Assembly: GCF_001816165.1 (NCBI RefSeq)
Contig: NZ_MDZC01000079.1
Coordinates: 62,001 to 126,000 of the forward strand
Direction: 5' to 3'
Source of the DNA: Hymenobacter glacialis
Lineage (GTDB): Bacteria; Bacteroidota; Bacteroidia; Cytophagales; Hymenobacteraceae
Length of the DNA stretch: 64,000 nt
Shown: positions 1 to 8,154 of the stretch, piece by piece
Layout of the letters: each line of letters opens with the position of its first letter
Numbering within the stretch: position 1 is the first letter of the stretch
Made by a program: the position numbers and the translations under genes
Notes under the pieces: generated by a model
Told to the model about the DNA's origin: nothing
The model's database searches: none
What the model saw: the letters and a program-made list of their open reading frames with translations, nothing else

Positions 1-424
1 TGGCGCGGTACTGGTCGCCGAAGGCGTGGCGCCCAATGCAGATGGGGGCCGTCCAGTTCGGTACCAAGCGGGGCACGTTGCTCATCACAATGGGCTCGCG
101 GAACACGGTGCCGTCCAGAATATTACGGATGGTGCCGTTCGGCGACTTCCACATCTGCTTCAGGCCAAACTCCTGCACCCGCTCCTCGTCGGGCGTGATG
201 GTGGCGCACTTAATGCCCACGCCGTACTGCTTAATGGCATTGGCGGCATCAATGGTCACCTGGTCGTTGGTCTCGTCGCGGTACTCAATCCCCAGGTCGT
301 AGTACTTGATATCCAGCTCCAGATAAGGCGTAATCAGCTTGTCTTTGATGAATTTCCAGATGATGCGCGTCATCTCGTCGCCATCGAGCTCCACTACGGG
401 ATTTGCTACTTTAATTTTGGTCAT
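1..424 (-). CDS. icd: NADP-dependent isocitrate dehydrogenase, N-terminal part (cut by window edge)
   Basis: This is the first ~141 residues of isocitrate dehydrogenase, the TCA-cycle enzyme that oxidatively decarboxylates isocitrate to 2-oxoglutarate with NADP+. The reading frame starts [20 protein letters not shown] at the ATG at 424 and includes [18 protein letters not shown], a signature of the homodimeric, eukaryote-like IDH family (about 400 residues). That family differs from the E. coli Icd type. The gene runs off the left edge, so catalytic residues further downstream cannot be checked. It reads away from the rest of the window, with about 160 bp to the next possible gene. The family call is firm because the motif is highly specific. 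Confidence 0.93.
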   Translation of the reverse strand, partial: MTKIKVANPVVELDGDEMTRIIWKFIKDKLITPYLELDIKYYDLGIEYRDETNDQVTIDAANAIKQYGVGIKCATITPDEERVQEFGLKQMWKSPNGTIRNILDGTVFREPIVMSNVPRLVPNWTAPICIGRHAFGDQYRA

Positions 425-586
425 GTGCTGCGTGGGGGTGTTAGGTATTTGCTATTGCCGGGCTTCCGGAGCCCAATAATACGCGGGTAAGCGGTTGTTG
501 TCTAAAAGGCGCACCCCTGGCTTGCCCCGATATTGGGTGATTGGCAGGCTTAACGGGTTGTGGAAAGGTAATTGCCGCCGCCTTCC

Positions 587-688
587 TTAACGCCTGAAAT
601 AGTAGTGCCAGGCGGTGGCGCCAAGCAGCAAGGCCACGCCCAGAACCACAATGCAGAGGCCATAGAGAAGGGTAGGAACAGGGCACAT
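587..688 (-). CDS. Possible 33-residue single-pass membrane peptide
   Basis: A 33-codon frame, ATG at 688 to TAA at 587, encodes a peptide starting MCPVPTLLYG. A hydrophobic run of about 19 residues (VVLGVALLLGATAW region) follows, and the C-terminus is aromatic and basic (HYYFRR). That is the layout of a small membrane protein with a positive end. No Shine-Dalgarno site is visible, which means little in Bacteroidota. A longer frame, 441-695 on the same strand, has no such organisation and looks spurious. Function is unknown; it could also be chance. Confidence 0.35.
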   Translation of the reverse strand: MCPVPTLLYGLCIVVLGVALLLGATAWHYYFRR

Positions 689-734
689 GCAGCAAGGAAC
701 AGAATAGGAAGGGGATTTCCAGACGCGCAAACTA

Positions 735-836
735 GTCATCCTCCCGAACCCGCTGAAGAGGTCATGACGTCTGCACAGCTTTGTGTCAATCCCAAACGAG
801 CACCCGTGATAAAAGCCTTCGCAAACTCAGGATGAC
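735..836. repeat. Diverged intergenic inverted repeat
   Basis: The ends GTCATCCT (735-742) and AGGATGAC (829-836) are inverted copies around a loosely complementary interior. It resembles the TCATGCTGAGC-type palindromes found elsewhere in the window but is much more diverged, so membership in that family is only a guess. It fills the non-coding space between the small peptide ORF and the terminator at 891. Confidence 0.4.
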
Positions 837-890
837 AGATGGGCTGAATGGCTTGGCACAAGCAACAAATGTAGCGGGGCCTGTCCACGA

Positions 891-921
891 AAAAGCCTCG
901 TCAGGGACTGACGAGGCTTTT
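891..921 (-). terminator. Rho-independent terminator of the outer-membrane protein gene
   Basis: An uninterrupted stem AAAAGCCTCGTCA / TGACGAGGCTTTT closes a GGGAC loop. It lies 44 bp beyond the stop codon at 965. Read on the minus strand it ends in a T run, as expected for an intrinsic terminator. Confidence 0.85.
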
Positions 922-964
922 GGTTGTCGGAGCTATTCGTAAACGCCCTGGTGGAAATGCCGCT

Positions 965-1543
965 TTAGAAGGTAAAGCGCAGGCTCACGGCCGCGTCGTT
1001 GTAGAAACCGGTGTAGCCGTTGAAGACGTCGAAGAATGGCTTGTAGTCCACGGCCACCACAAACGGCAGGTCGGTCAGCTTGTACTCCAGGCCCAGAATG
1101 AGGTCGGCACCGAAGGCCACGTAGGTTTCCTCGTCGAAGCGGTAGTCGCGCACCAAATACCTGTCGCCCTTGCGGCCCTTGTAGTAGTAGCGCTCATCGG
1201 CGAAGTAGTAGCGGCCCTGGTAGGACCCGGCGTGGAAGCCGGCACCATAGTAAAACTGCAGGCCTTTCACATCGGCCACGCCGTGGTGCTTCTCGCCCAG
1301 CACCGTGAGCCGGATGCCGCGGGCTTTGTACTCTGTCGTGAGCAGGCCTTCAATGGCTACACCCTTGCCGCTACCTACAAAGTGCTTGACGGTAAGGCCC
1401 GAAGAATAGCCGCCGCCGCGCAGGCCGATGCCGGTATTGTACCCTGAGCTGCCGCCGCCGCTGCCTTTTTTAGATTGGGCGCTGGCTGTGAAACCCGGCA
1501 GGGCAAGCAGGATGATAAGAAGAATAAACGGTATGCGTTTCAT
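965..1543 (-). CDS. Small secreted outer-membrane beta-barrel protein
   Basis: This 192-residue protein starts with a clear signal peptide (MKRIPFILLIILLALPGFTASAQ region). A Gly/Ser-rich stretch follows, then alternating aromatic and polar strands, ending in a C-terminal phenylalanine (SLRFTF). A terminal aromatic residue is the usual outer-membrane barrel assembly signal. The size suggests an 8-stranded porin-like barrel of the kind annotated as an outer membrane protein in Hymenobacter. It is monocistronic, with its own terminator at 891-921. No specific ligand or function can be inferred. Confidence 0.75.
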   Translation of the reverse strand: MKRIPFILLIILLALPGFTASAQSKKGSGGGSSGYNTGIGLRGGGYSSGLTVKHFVGSGKGVAIEGLLTTEYKARGIRLTVLGEKHHGVADVKGLQFYYGAGFHAGSYQGRYYFADERYYYKGRKGDRYLVRDYRFDEETYVAFGADLILGLEYKLTDLPFVVAVDYKPFFDVFNGYTGFYNDAAVSLRFTF

Positions 1544-1616
1544 GTAACGACGAAATGGGTGATGCTAAAAGTTGGACAAAATTAAGCGACCAGCGCCGAA
1601 CTTTAGCCAACTCGGC

Positions 1617-2270
1617 CTAATCCGCCGCAATTTCATCAGACAAGTGAATGCAGACGCCCCCGCCGTCGTCTTCGGCTGCCCGCAACATGGCCGCGGCCAC
1701 TGTACCACCCATCACCGGCCGGTATTTTTCGAGCGGGCCACGCATAAGCGGCTTCAGCACGCCCAGCACGGCCGCCCCGATGCGCTCCCCGAGCCGGGGC
1801 TGGGGCCGGTCGCCCAGCAGCAGCGAAGGCCGGAAAATATGAACGGCCCGGAACGGCAAATCCCGCACAGCGGCTTCCATTTCGCCTTTCACCTTGCTGT
1901 AGTACACCGCCGATTCGGCATCGGCCCCCAAGCTGGAAACCACCATGAACTGCGAAGCGAAATTGCCGGCAGTGAGGGCCGCCACCTTCACCACAAACAA
2001 GTAGTCAACCCGGTAGAAAGCTTCTTTCGAGCCGGCCTGTTTCATGGTAGTGCCCAGGCAGCAAAACACGTCGTCGGCAATGAGCTGCAGGCTGACGTCC
2101 TCCAGCTTATCGAACTCCGTAACCACCTGCGTGAGCTTGGGATGAACCGTCGGCACTGCCTTTCGGCCCACCACAATCACCTTAGCGTACCGTTCCGATT
2201 CGAGCAGCAGCGGCAATAAATGCGAACCAATGAGGCCCGTGGCCCCAACGAGTAAAGCTGTTTTGCGCAT
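1617..2270 (-). CDS. Atypical SDR oxidoreductase / NAD(P)-binding protein (HTATIP2-like)
   Basis: The product is 217 residues when started at MRKTALLVGATGLIGS (ATG at 2270). The upstream start at 2315 would add a non-conserved, basic extension that runs into the repeat at 2298. The N-terminal Rossmann motif GATGLIG binds NAD(P). A YYSKVKGE segment matches the YxxxK of short-chain dehydrogenases, and the single-domain length fits the HTATIP2/TIP30-like atypical SDR group. The substrate is unknown. The gene stands alone, with a repeat element upstream and the outer-membrane protein gene downstream. Confidence 0.85.
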   Translation of the reverse strand: MRKTALLVGATGLIGSHLLPLLLESERYAKVIVVGRKAVPTVHPKLTQVVTEFDKLEDVSLQLIADDVFCCLGTTMKQAGSKEAFYRVDYLFVVKVAALTAGNFASQFMVVSSLGADAESAVYYSKVKGEMEAAVRDLPFRAVHIFRPSLLLGDRPQPRLGERIGAAVLGVLKPLMRGPLEKYRPVMGGTVAAAMLRAAEDDGGGVCIHLSDEIAAD

Positions 2271-2297
2271 GAAAAAGGGGAATAAAGAAGAACGGTA

Positions 2298-2552
2298 AAC
2301 TCCCCTCCTTATCAAGGGGGGGATGTTCGAGCCAAGGACTTGAACGGGGGTGGTGCCACCGGAGGGTGGGCGGAGGCAGACGTAAGAAGAACGACTTGCT
2401 AAGAACGACGATTCAAGCGCAGGGTTGACGCAGCCGGCCCAACCAGTATCTGCGGAAGTCCAATGCCCTTCAGTTCAACGCCCACCCTCCGGTGGCACCA
2501 CCCCCGTTCGCGCTGACGCGCAAACATCCCCTCCTTGGTAAGGAGGGGAGTT
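2298..2552. repeat. MITE-like element with ~75-bp inverted ends (copy 1)
   Basis: The outer ends are AACTCCCCTCCTTA and its inverse. The left arm (2298-~2372) and right arm (~2484-2552) are inverted copies with scattered mismatches and an internal block GAACGGGGGTGGTGCCACC. About 110 bp of unrelated sequence lies between them. There is no coding capacity. A second member is at 26706-26874. It lies between two minus-strand genes and resembles a non-autonomous miniature element or a large REP-type hairpin. Confidence 0.8.
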
Positions 2553-2560
2553 GTATCGGG

Positions 2561-3397
2561 CTACTTCAGCATCGTGGCTTCCGGCTCCAGCACCACCAGG
2601 CCCTGCCGGAACAACGCGCCCAGCGCCTTCTTGAATACCTTTTTGCTCATGCCCACGCGGCGGTACACGTCTTCGGCCAGGCTTTTGTCGCCAAGGGGCA
2701 GGCGGCCGCCGGGGGCGGCCTGAATGGCTTTCAGCAGCGTGTCCGTGGCCGATTCTACTTCGCCGTAGCCATCCTTTTGCAGGCGCACATCGAGCTTGCC
2801 GTCTTCGCGCACCAGGCGCAGGAAGCCGGGCAGCTGCTCGCCCACGCGCAGGGGCCGAAACACTTCATTGTGAAACAGCAGCCCCTGGTGGGTGCCATTC
2901 ACGATGACGGGGTACCCCAGTTCGGTTTCGTCGGCCACGAGCAGGCGCACGGCGTCGCCGGGTTCACCAGCGAAGGGCGCGTTGGTCAGAAACTGCTTCC
3001 ATTTGGTGGACGCCACCAGCCGGTCGCTCTCCTCATCCAGGTACACGTACACAAACACCCGCTCGCCGATGCGCAGGTCGCGGCGCTGATTGCGGTAGGG
3101 CAGGAGCAGGTCTTTTTCGAGGCCCCATTCGAGGAAGGCGCCGGCCGGGCCATGGTCGCGCACGGTGAGGGCGGCGTAGGAATTGACCAGCGCGAGCGGC
3201 CGCAAGTTGGTGGCAATGAGGCGGTCTTCGGAGTCGCGGTACACAAACACGCGCAGCACATCGCCCACGCGGGTGCCGGGCTCCACGTACTTATTAGGCA
3301 GCAGCAGGTCGCCGTCGTCGGAAGTGAGGTACAGGCCGACGCTGGTTTCGCGGGCTACTTCGAGGTCGTTGTAATCGCCGAGGAGGAGGCTGGCCAT
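2561..3397 (-). CDS. S1-domain RNA-binding protein, CvfB/YitL family
   Basis: This 278-residue protein starts MASLLLGDYNDLEVARETSV. Its architecture matches the CvfB family: tandem S1-like OB folds (repeats of LLLPNKY...GDVLRVFVYRDSEDRLIAT and LLPYRNQ...GERVFVYVYLDEESDRLVAST) followed by a third S1-like region. A C-terminal winged-helix region (GGRLPLGDKSLAEDVYRRVG part) completes it. Family members bind RNA and influence expression of virulence or stress genes in Gram-positives; a role here is not known. The stop codon at 2561 lies nine bases from the repeat element at 2298-2552. Confidence 0.9.
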   Translation of the reverse strand: MASLLLGDYNDLEVARETSVGLYLTSDDGDLLLPNKYVEPGTRVGDVLRVFVYRDSEDRLIATNLRPLALVNSYAALTVRDHGPAGAFLEWGLEKDLLLPYRNQRRDLRIGERVFVYVYLDEESDRLVASTKWKQFLTNAPFAGEPGDAVRLLVADETELGYPVIVNGTHQGLLFHNEVFRPLRVGEQLPGFLRLVREDGKLDVRLQKDGYGEVESATDTLLKAIQAAPGGRLPLGDKSLAEDVYRRVGMSKKVFKKALGALFRQGLVVLEPEATMLK

Positions 3398-3476
3398 CGG
3401 GTGAGGTTGAATAGGGTGGAGGGCAAAGGTCGGCCCGGAACCGGGAATCCCACCTATGCCCGGGTTCTGCGCGAAC

Positions 3477-4538
3477 TTACCCCAGCGGCTGCACTTCCAA
3501 AAACGCCCGTACTTCCTCTACCGTGGCGCGGGCCGAGCGCCCCACGCCGATGAGCGTGGCCGAGGCAAAGCCCGTCCAGCTGCCGTAGCCCACCAGCCAC
3601 AGCCCCGCCACGGCCGTAGCGCGGGTGCCCACGGTGGCCACGCGGCCATCGGGCTCCACCACGCCCAGGTTTTCCAGAAAAGACAACGCCGGCCGGAAGC
3701 CCGTGCACCAAATCACGGCATCAAAATCTTCGGCGCGGCCGTCGGGCCACACCACGCCGGTGGGGGTGAGGCAGGCAAACGGCCGCACGCTGTGCAGCAC
3801 GCCGCGGGCCCGAGCTTCTTTCACGGTCTCCACCATCACCACATCGCCCAGGGTGGGTGGCCGGGTGGTGGTTTCGCCCGCGTGGTAGCGCTGCGTGGCC
3901 TGTGTGAAGAGCACCCGACCGTCCACGTCATTGGGCAGGAAGCGCGGCTCGCGCTCCGTGACCCAGGTCGTGGCCGCCACCTGCGACACCTCGGCCAACA
4001 CCTGGGCGCCGGAATTGCCTCCGCCCACCACCAGCACCCGCTGGCCCGCAAAAGACTCCGGGTTAGTGTAGGCACCGGAGTGCACCTGCCGGCCCGTGAA
4101 TGCCGCCCGGCCGGGGTAGTCGGGGATAAACGGCCGCGCCCAGGAGCCCGTGGCGCACACCAAGGCCCGGCACGTCCACTGCCCAGCCGAGGTGGTGACC
4201 ACGAAGCCGGCGGGCGTGGCCGCCACCTGCTGCACCTGCACCGGCCGCTGCACCGGCAGCGCGTAGCGGCGCTCGTACTCGGTGAGGTAGTCCACCACCT
4301 GCTGCCGGGTGGGGTAGCCGCCATCGGGCGGGCGGGGCATGAGCCAGCCGGGCAGGGAGCTGGCATCGGCCGGCGAGAACAGCCGCAGCGAGTCCCAGGC
4401 GTGCGGCCACGCGCCACCGGGTGTGGTAGCGGCATCCAGCATGACAAAGGCCCGCCCGGCCCGCCGCAGGTAGTAGCCCACGGCCAGCCCGCTTTGCCCG
4501 GCCCCGATAACCAGCACATCGGTGGTGAAAACCTCCAT
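3477..4538 (-). CDS. Flavin-dependent monooxygenase of the arsenic operon (ArsO-like)
   Basis: This 353-residue FAD/NAD(P)-binding protein starts [17 protein letters not shown], a GxGxxG FAD-binding fold. The FMO/BVMO-type motif [11 protein letters not shown] and the second Rossmann motif [11 protein letters not shown] for NADPH follow. The gene begins 18 bp after the arsC stop, so it is the last gene of the arsenic operon. Similar monooxygenases (ArsO) are often found in ars operons, but their reaction is not well settled; oxidation of an organoarsenical or of a thiol have been proposed. The cofactor assignment is firm and the arsenic link rests on context. Confidence 0.88.
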   Translation of the reverse strand: MEVFTTDVLVIGAGQSGLAVGYYLRRAGRAFVMLDAATTPGGAWPHAWDSLRLFSPADASSLPGWLMPRPPDGGYPTRQQVVDYLTEYERRYALPVQRPVQVQQVAATPAGFVVTTSAGQWTCRALVCATGSWARPFIPDYPGRAAFTGRQVHSGAYTNPESFAGQRVLVVGGGNSGAQVLAEVSQVAATTWVTEREPRFLPNDVDGRVLFTQATQRYHAGETTTRPPTLGDVVMVETVKEARARGVLHSVRPFACLTPTGVVWPDGRAEDFDAVIWCTGFRPALSFLENLGVVEPDGRVATVGTRATAVAGLWLVGYGSWTGFASATLIGVGRSARATVEEVRAFLEVQPLG

Positions 4539-4556
4539 GGTGTTTGGCGGGCAGCT

Positions 4557-4982
4557 TCAGCTAAAATACTGGCGCTGAAAATTCTGGGCGTAAGCCTTCA
4601 CCTGGTCGCGCACGGCCCGGAACTGCGCCATGACTTCGGCCTCGGTGCCGGTGGCTTTGGCGGGGTCTGGGAAGTTGTGGTGCAGCTGCGTGGCGCTGGA
4701 CGGGAACACCGGGCAGGCCTCGCGGGCATTGTCGCACACCGTGATAACGTAGTCGAACGGCACGGCGGCGTATTCGTCCACGTGGTTGCTGGTGTGGTGC
4801 GCAATGTCCAAGCCGTCTTCCTGCATCACGGCCACGGCTCTGGGGTTTACGCCGTGCGTTTCGATGCCGGCGCTGTACACCGTGGCTTTATCGCCCAACA
4901 GTTGGGCCAGGTAGCCGTGCATCAGCTGGCTGCGGCAGGAGTTGCCAGTGCAGAGCACCAGCACGTTTTTGGGGTCAGACAT
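4557..4982 (-). CDS. arsC: Arsenate reductase, thioredoxin-coupled LMW-phosphatase type
   Basis: This 141-residue protein reduces arsenate to arsenite. The P-loop CTGNSCRS (Cys11, Arg17) is the CX5R motif of low-molecular-weight phosphatases. Two further cysteines, Cys83 and Cys90 in VCDNAREACPVFP, match the Cys82/Cys89 relay of the Staphylococcus enzyme, so electrons should come from thioredoxin rather than glutaredoxin. It sits between the ACR3 exporter gene (64 bp upstream) and the flavin monooxygenase. That is the expected partner order, because arsenite made here is the substrate of the pump. Confidence 0.95.
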   Translation of the reverse strand: MSDPKNVLVLCTGNSCRSQLMHGYLAQLLGDKATVYSAGIETHGVNPRAVAVMQEDGLDIAHHTSNHVDEYAAVPFDYVITVCDNAREACPVFPSSATQLHHNFPDPAKATGTEAEVMAQFRAVRDQVKAYAQNFQRQYFS

Positions 4983-5046
4983 GAAAATGAAAAAAGAAGA
5001 TTGACAGGGATAGCACGGAGTGAAAGTAAGGGAGTGGCAGACCCGT

Positions 5047-6156
5047 TTATACCGGCTGCGCCACGCTGCGCCCGCCGTACCAGCGCCGCCGCAGCCAGAA
5101 CGCCACGTTTACCAGCGCAATGAGGGCCGGCACCTCAATCAGCGGGCCGATGACGCCGGCAAAGGCCTGACCCGAGTTCAGCCCAAACACGCCGATGGCC
5201 ACGGCAATGGCCAGCTCAAAGTTGTTGCCGGTGGCCGTGAAAGCAATAGACGCATTCTCGGCGTAATCGGCCCCCAGCCATTTGCCAGCGGCGAAACTGA
5301 TGAAAAACATCAGGCCGAAATACAGCGCCAGCGGCAGCGCAATGCGCAATACATCCAGCGGAATGCGCACAATGAGCTCCCCTTTCAGGCTAAACATCAC
5401 CACAATGGTGAGCAGCAGGGCAATCAGCGTAATCGGCCCGATGGCGGGCAGGAACACGCCCTCGTACCAGGCATCGCCCTTCAGCCGCCGCAGCACCAGC
5501 CGCGACAGAAACCCGGCCGCAAACGGAATGCCCAGGTACACCAGCACGCTCTGCGCAATGGCCCCAATGCCAATGTTCACCGCGTAGCCTTTCAGCCCGA
5601 AGTAGGGCGGCAGCACGCTGATGAACAGCCAGGCCAGCACACTATAGAACAGGACCTGGAAAATGGAGTTGAGCGCCACCAGGCCGGCGGCGTATTCCCG
5701 GCTGCCATCGGCCAGGTCGTTCCACACCAGCACCATGGCAATGCAGCGGGCAATGCCAATGAGAATCAGCCCCACCATGTACTCCGGCTTGTCGGGCAGC
5801 AGCCAGATGGCCAGAAAAAACATCAGCAGCGGCCCTACTATCCAGTTGAGAAAAAGCGACAGCCCAATGATGCGCGTGTTCTTGAAAACCCGCGGCAGCT
5901 GCTCGTACTTCACCTTGGCTAGCGGCGGGTACATCATCAGGATGAGGCCCAGGGCCAGGGGCACGTTCACGGTGCCCACCGAAAAGTAGTTCACTGCCTG
6001 CTCCATGCCGGGCACGAAATAGCCCAGGCCCACGCCCAGCGCCATGGCCAGAAATATCCACAGGGTAAGGCCGCGGTCGAGTCCCGACAGCTTCTTTTGC
6101 GCCAGAGCCGTGGGCACCGGCGCGGGCCGTGAGGCCGGGGAATTGATGATTGACAA
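5047..6156 (-). CDS. arsB: ACR3-family arsenite efflux permease
   Basis: This is a ten-helix inner-membrane carrier that exports arsenite. The conserved core begins [20 protein letters not shown] and includes the family's cysteine helix ([17 protein letters not shown]) and the TM9-like [18 protein letters not shown]. The open frame extends upstream to 6336, but that would overlap the preceding gene by about 90 bp. No ATG exists in the likely interval. TTG at 6156 (about 369 residues) or GTG at 6117 (about 357 residues) are the plausible starts, and the exact start is uncertain. The family call is firm. 'arsB' is used in the loose sense; the protein is ACR3, not E. coli-type ArsB. Confidence 0.93.
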   Translation of the reverse strand: MSIINSPASRPAPVPTALAQKKLSGLDRGLTLWIFLAMALGVGLGYFVPGMEQAVNYFSVGTVNVPLALGLILMMYPPLAKVKYEQLPRVFKNTRIIGLSLFLNWIVGPLLMFFLAIWLLPDKPEYMVGLILIGIARCIAMVLVWNDLADGSREYAAGLVALNSIFQVLFYSVLAWLFISVLPPYFGLKGYAVNIGIGAIAQSVLVYLGIPFAAGFLSRLVLRRLKGDAWYEGVFLPAIGPITLIALLLTIVVMFSLKGELIVRIPLDVLRIALPLALYFGLMFFISFAAGKWLGADYAENASIAFTATGNNFELAIAVAIGVFGLNSGQAFAGVIGPLIEVPALIALVNVAFWLRRRWYGGRSVAQPV

Positions 6157-6242
6157 GGGAGGCAGGGTATTCAGGACTTGAAAGGAGAGGAAACGGCCGG
6201 CCGGGGCGGCGCCACGCCACGCGCCGCCGACCTCAGCGCAGC

Positions 6243-6698
6243 TTAGCAGCAACCGCCGCCGGGCGTGCAGGCCACCTGCAACTGAGGCAGCACCGCAAAG
6301 GCATCTGGAATGCCGCAGGCATCCTGGGCCAGGCAAGCCGTTTGCTTGGCGGTTAGGCTGAAATCCTGGCCATCGAAGGCCAAGCCGAACTTGCCGATGG
6401 TGGCCTGCTGGTACTCCACCTCAATGTCCAGGTCCTCGTGGCCCAGGATTTTCTCCGACAGGTTGAGAATGTGCAGAAATTTCTCGGGCGCGAGCCGGTG
6501 GTCGTAGTCGCCGGCTTCCCACAGCTGGAAGTTGGCCACGGTTTCGCGGCGCTCCACCCCGCCGCAGTCAATAAAATGCTTCGTGACCAGTCCCACTTCC
6601 GTCACGTGGAAATGGGCCGGGAGGTAGCGGCCATCGGGCAGCTTAAAGTTGATGGCCGTGAGTCCCGCCAGGGACTGCTTCAGTTCAGTGATTTTCAT
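6243..6698 (-). CDS. DUF6428 family protein of the arsenic operon
   Basis: This 151-residue cytosolic protein of unknown function starts [20 protein letters not shown]. It matches the family I know as DUF6428, which recurs in Bacteroidota ars operons between arsR and the efflux pump. It contains conserved segments such as [11 protein letters not shown] and the C-terminal [16 protein letters not shown]. The tail ends CTPGGGCC, and together with the preceding cysteines this gives five Cys in the last 35 residues, a plausible trivalent-arsenic binding patch. The gene starts 27 bp after the arsR stop codon. Confidence 0.88.
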   Translation of the reverse strand: MKITELKQSLAGLTAINFKLPDGRYLPAHFHVTEVGLVTKHFIDCGGVERRETVANFQLWEAGDYDHRLAPEKFLHILNLSEKILGHEDLDIEVEYQQATIGKFGLAFDGQDFSLTAKQTACLAQDACGIPDAFAVLPQLQVACTPGGGCC

Positions 6699-6725
6699 GT
6701 TTTCTGGGTTTTAAAGAGGAATTGT

Positions 6726-7061
6726 TCAGCAGGCGCAGGCCGCAGCGGGTTCGGGCAAATCGGCCAGCAGGCCGCTCAACAGGTGGCGGGCACGTGCCCA
6801 GCCGGCCCGGTCAATGCAGTAGCACACCCGCGGGCCGTCTACTTCGCCCTGCACCAGTCCGGCGGCTTTCAGCTCCTTCAGGTGCTGCGACACGGTGCTT
6901 TGGGCAATGGGCAGCTCCGTTACCAGCTCGCCGCACACGCAGGACTGCCGTTGCGCCAGCAGCTGCAGAATGGCTATGCGCGCCGGGTGCCCCAAGGCTT
7001 TGGCAATGACAGCCAGCTGCTGCTCGCTGCTGGTAAACTGGTCTCGTTTATGCAAGGCCAT
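6726..7061 (-). CDS. arsR: ArsR/SmtB-family arsenic-responsive repressor
   Basis: This 111-residue winged-helix repressor carries a metal-site motif around SCVCGELVTELPIAQSTVSQ (Cys41, Cys43 at the start of the DNA-recognition helix), the usual ELCVCDL-type As(III) site. Two more cysteines close the protein (AAACAC, Cys109 and Cys111) and could supply the third sulphur ligand. It is the first gene of the operon. The palindrome at 7074-7092, 12 bp before the ATG, is the likely operator, giving autoregulation of the whole cassette. Confidence 0.95.
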   Translation of the reverse strand: MALHKRDQFTSSEQQLAVIAKALGHPARIAILQLLAQRQSCVCGELVTELPIAQSTVSQHLKELKAAGLVQGEVDGPRVCYCIDRAGWARARHLLSGLLADLPEPAAACAC

Positions 7062-7073
7062 AGAAGTGTATTT

Positions 7074-7092
7074 CGTTTATCGTCGATTAACG
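7074..7092. promoter_or_regulatory. Candidate ArsR operator
   Basis: CGTTTATCG-T-CGATTAACG is a 19-bp near-perfect inverted repeat (8 of 9 arm positions pair). It is centred about 22 bp upstream of the arsR ATG, inside an AT-rich region. ArsR/SmtB proteins bind 12-2-12-like or shorter AT-rich palindromes in such positions. Assignment is by position and symmetry only. Confidence 0.6.
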
Positions 7093-7440
7093 ATTGCAAA
7101 GGTAGCAGCCATATTCAATTGAGCAGTTTGATTCTTTATGATATTGTTATTATGCAATAAATAATAGAAAAAATCAGTAGGTCAAACAACGGTATAAGTG
7201 CAAAAGCATCAAAAGTATGATGTTGCAAAATGCGTTTCTGTCCTATATATTGCATCATCATCTACGCCGAACGGGCTAAAAGGTGGTTTTATGGTGCTAT
7301 TAGTCTATTCCGTCTTATTATTTGGCTATTCCATCGAAAAGACAATTTGTGTAAATCCGATAAGCAGACATACTCGTTATTAAATTATCAGAGTATTCTG
7401 CTCGTTTATTTCTGATTCATTCACGTAATCCCCTACTGCC
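7093..7440. other. AT-rich intergenic region
   Basis: About 350 bp, markedly AT-richer than the flanking genes, lies between the divergent arsR and tonB-like genes. Two overlapping ~60-codon frames exist (7198-7383, 7230-7415), but neither has a recognisable domain or coding-like GC at third positions. It most likely holds the two divergent promoters. No repeat or RNA gene was recognised. Confidence 0.5.
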
Positions 7441-7914
7441 GTGCTTAAATCTTTACGCTTTCAAGCCCTAGTGGCTTTCGCTCTCTTCACCGGGGCTACT
7501 GCTCACAGCCAGACGCTGGCGCAAGCCGGCAACGAGAATGCCTTGCCTGCTGCTCAGCGCACGTCGGTGCCAGCCAAGCCGTTGGTTTATCCCGATTCGG
7601 TGTACATCAACCCGGAGGTTCGGCCCCAGTTCACTGGCGGCGACAAAGCGTTTGCCGCGTATCTGAGCAAATCCATCCGCTATCCAAAGCAGGCCTTGCA
7701 GCGCAACATCTCCGGCCGCGTATTTGTCAATTTCGTGCTGAACGCCGAAGGCAAGGTACAGGACGCCCACGTGGTGAGCGGCCCCGGCAACGGCCTGAAC
7801 GACGAAGCCCTGCGCCTCGTGTGGCTGATGCCCCCGTGGCAGCCCGCCCGTGTCAACGGCCTGCCCGTGCGCGTGGCCTGCACCGTGCCCATCTCCTTCA
7901 ATTCCCAGCGCTAG
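7441..7914 (+). CDS. Periplasmic TonB C-terminal domain protein
   Basis: This 157-residue protein starts at GTG 7441 (MLKSLRFQALVAFALF), with a signal peptide ending near AHSQ. A TonB C-terminal domain follows over residues ~70-155 (YPKQALQRNISGRVFVNFVL, DAHVVSGPGNGLNDEALRLV and PARVNGLPV). TonB normally has an N-terminal membrane anchor and a proline-rich spacer. Here only a cleavable signal and a short linker are present, so it may not transduce energy. Such stand-alone TonB_C proteins are common in Hymenobacter. A strong terminator follows at 7973. Confidence 0.85.
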   Translation: MLKSLRFQALVAFALFTGATAHSQTLAQAGNENALPAAQRTSVPAKPLVYPDSVYINPEVRPQFTGGDKAFAAYLSKSIRYPKQALQRNISGRVFVNFVLNAEGKVQDAHVVSGPGNGLNDEALRLVWLMPPWQPARVNGLPVRVACTVPISFNSQR

Positions 7915-7972
7915 TCGAAAAATGGAGTTGCCCGTTTACTTTTAAACGGTTAACTACGTAGCAGACATATAG

Positions 7973-8042
7973 AAAGCCGTCGGGGGGTGCGGAGAAACCA
8001 GGTGCTGTGTGCCTGGTTCCTCCGCCACCCCCGACGGCTTTT
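7973..8042 (+). terminator. Strong intrinsic terminator after the TonB-like gene
   Basis: A stem of more than 25 base pairs, broken only by small bulges, begins AAAGCCGTCGGGGG and is closed by a GTGCTGTGT-type loop. Its right arm ends CCCCCGACGGCTTTT. It lies 59 bp after the stop codon. Confidence 0.88.
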
Positions 8043-8080
8043 CAAGTGCTCACGCAAAAATAACCGTAGCAAAAAAGGCG

Positions 8081-8108
8081 GTCATGCTTCGGCTGCGCTC
8101 AGCATGAC
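8081..8108. repeat. Truncated copy of the TCATGCTGAGC palindromic repeat
   Basis: GTCATGCTTCGGCTGCGCTC-AGCATGAC keeps the outer end and the inner CTTCGGCTGCGCTCAGC arm of the repeat family. The middle and one arm are missing, leaving a short hairpin. Confidence 0.65.
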
Positions 8109-8154
8109 GTTTTAAATGCAGTACGCTTACTGCTACACGAGTATTTAGCAGGTT

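Noticed and set aside
5047..6336. Longer start for the ACR3 gene at 6336
   Set aside because: It would overlap the DUF6428 gene by 94 bp and add a cysteine/arginine-rich, non-conserved stretch; TTG 6156 or GTG 6117 is preferred.
7198..7415. Two overlapping ~60-codon frames in the AT-rich region upstream of the TonB-like gene
   Set aside because: No domain or conserved motif, lower GC than genes, and both overlap in different frames; more likely promoter DNA.
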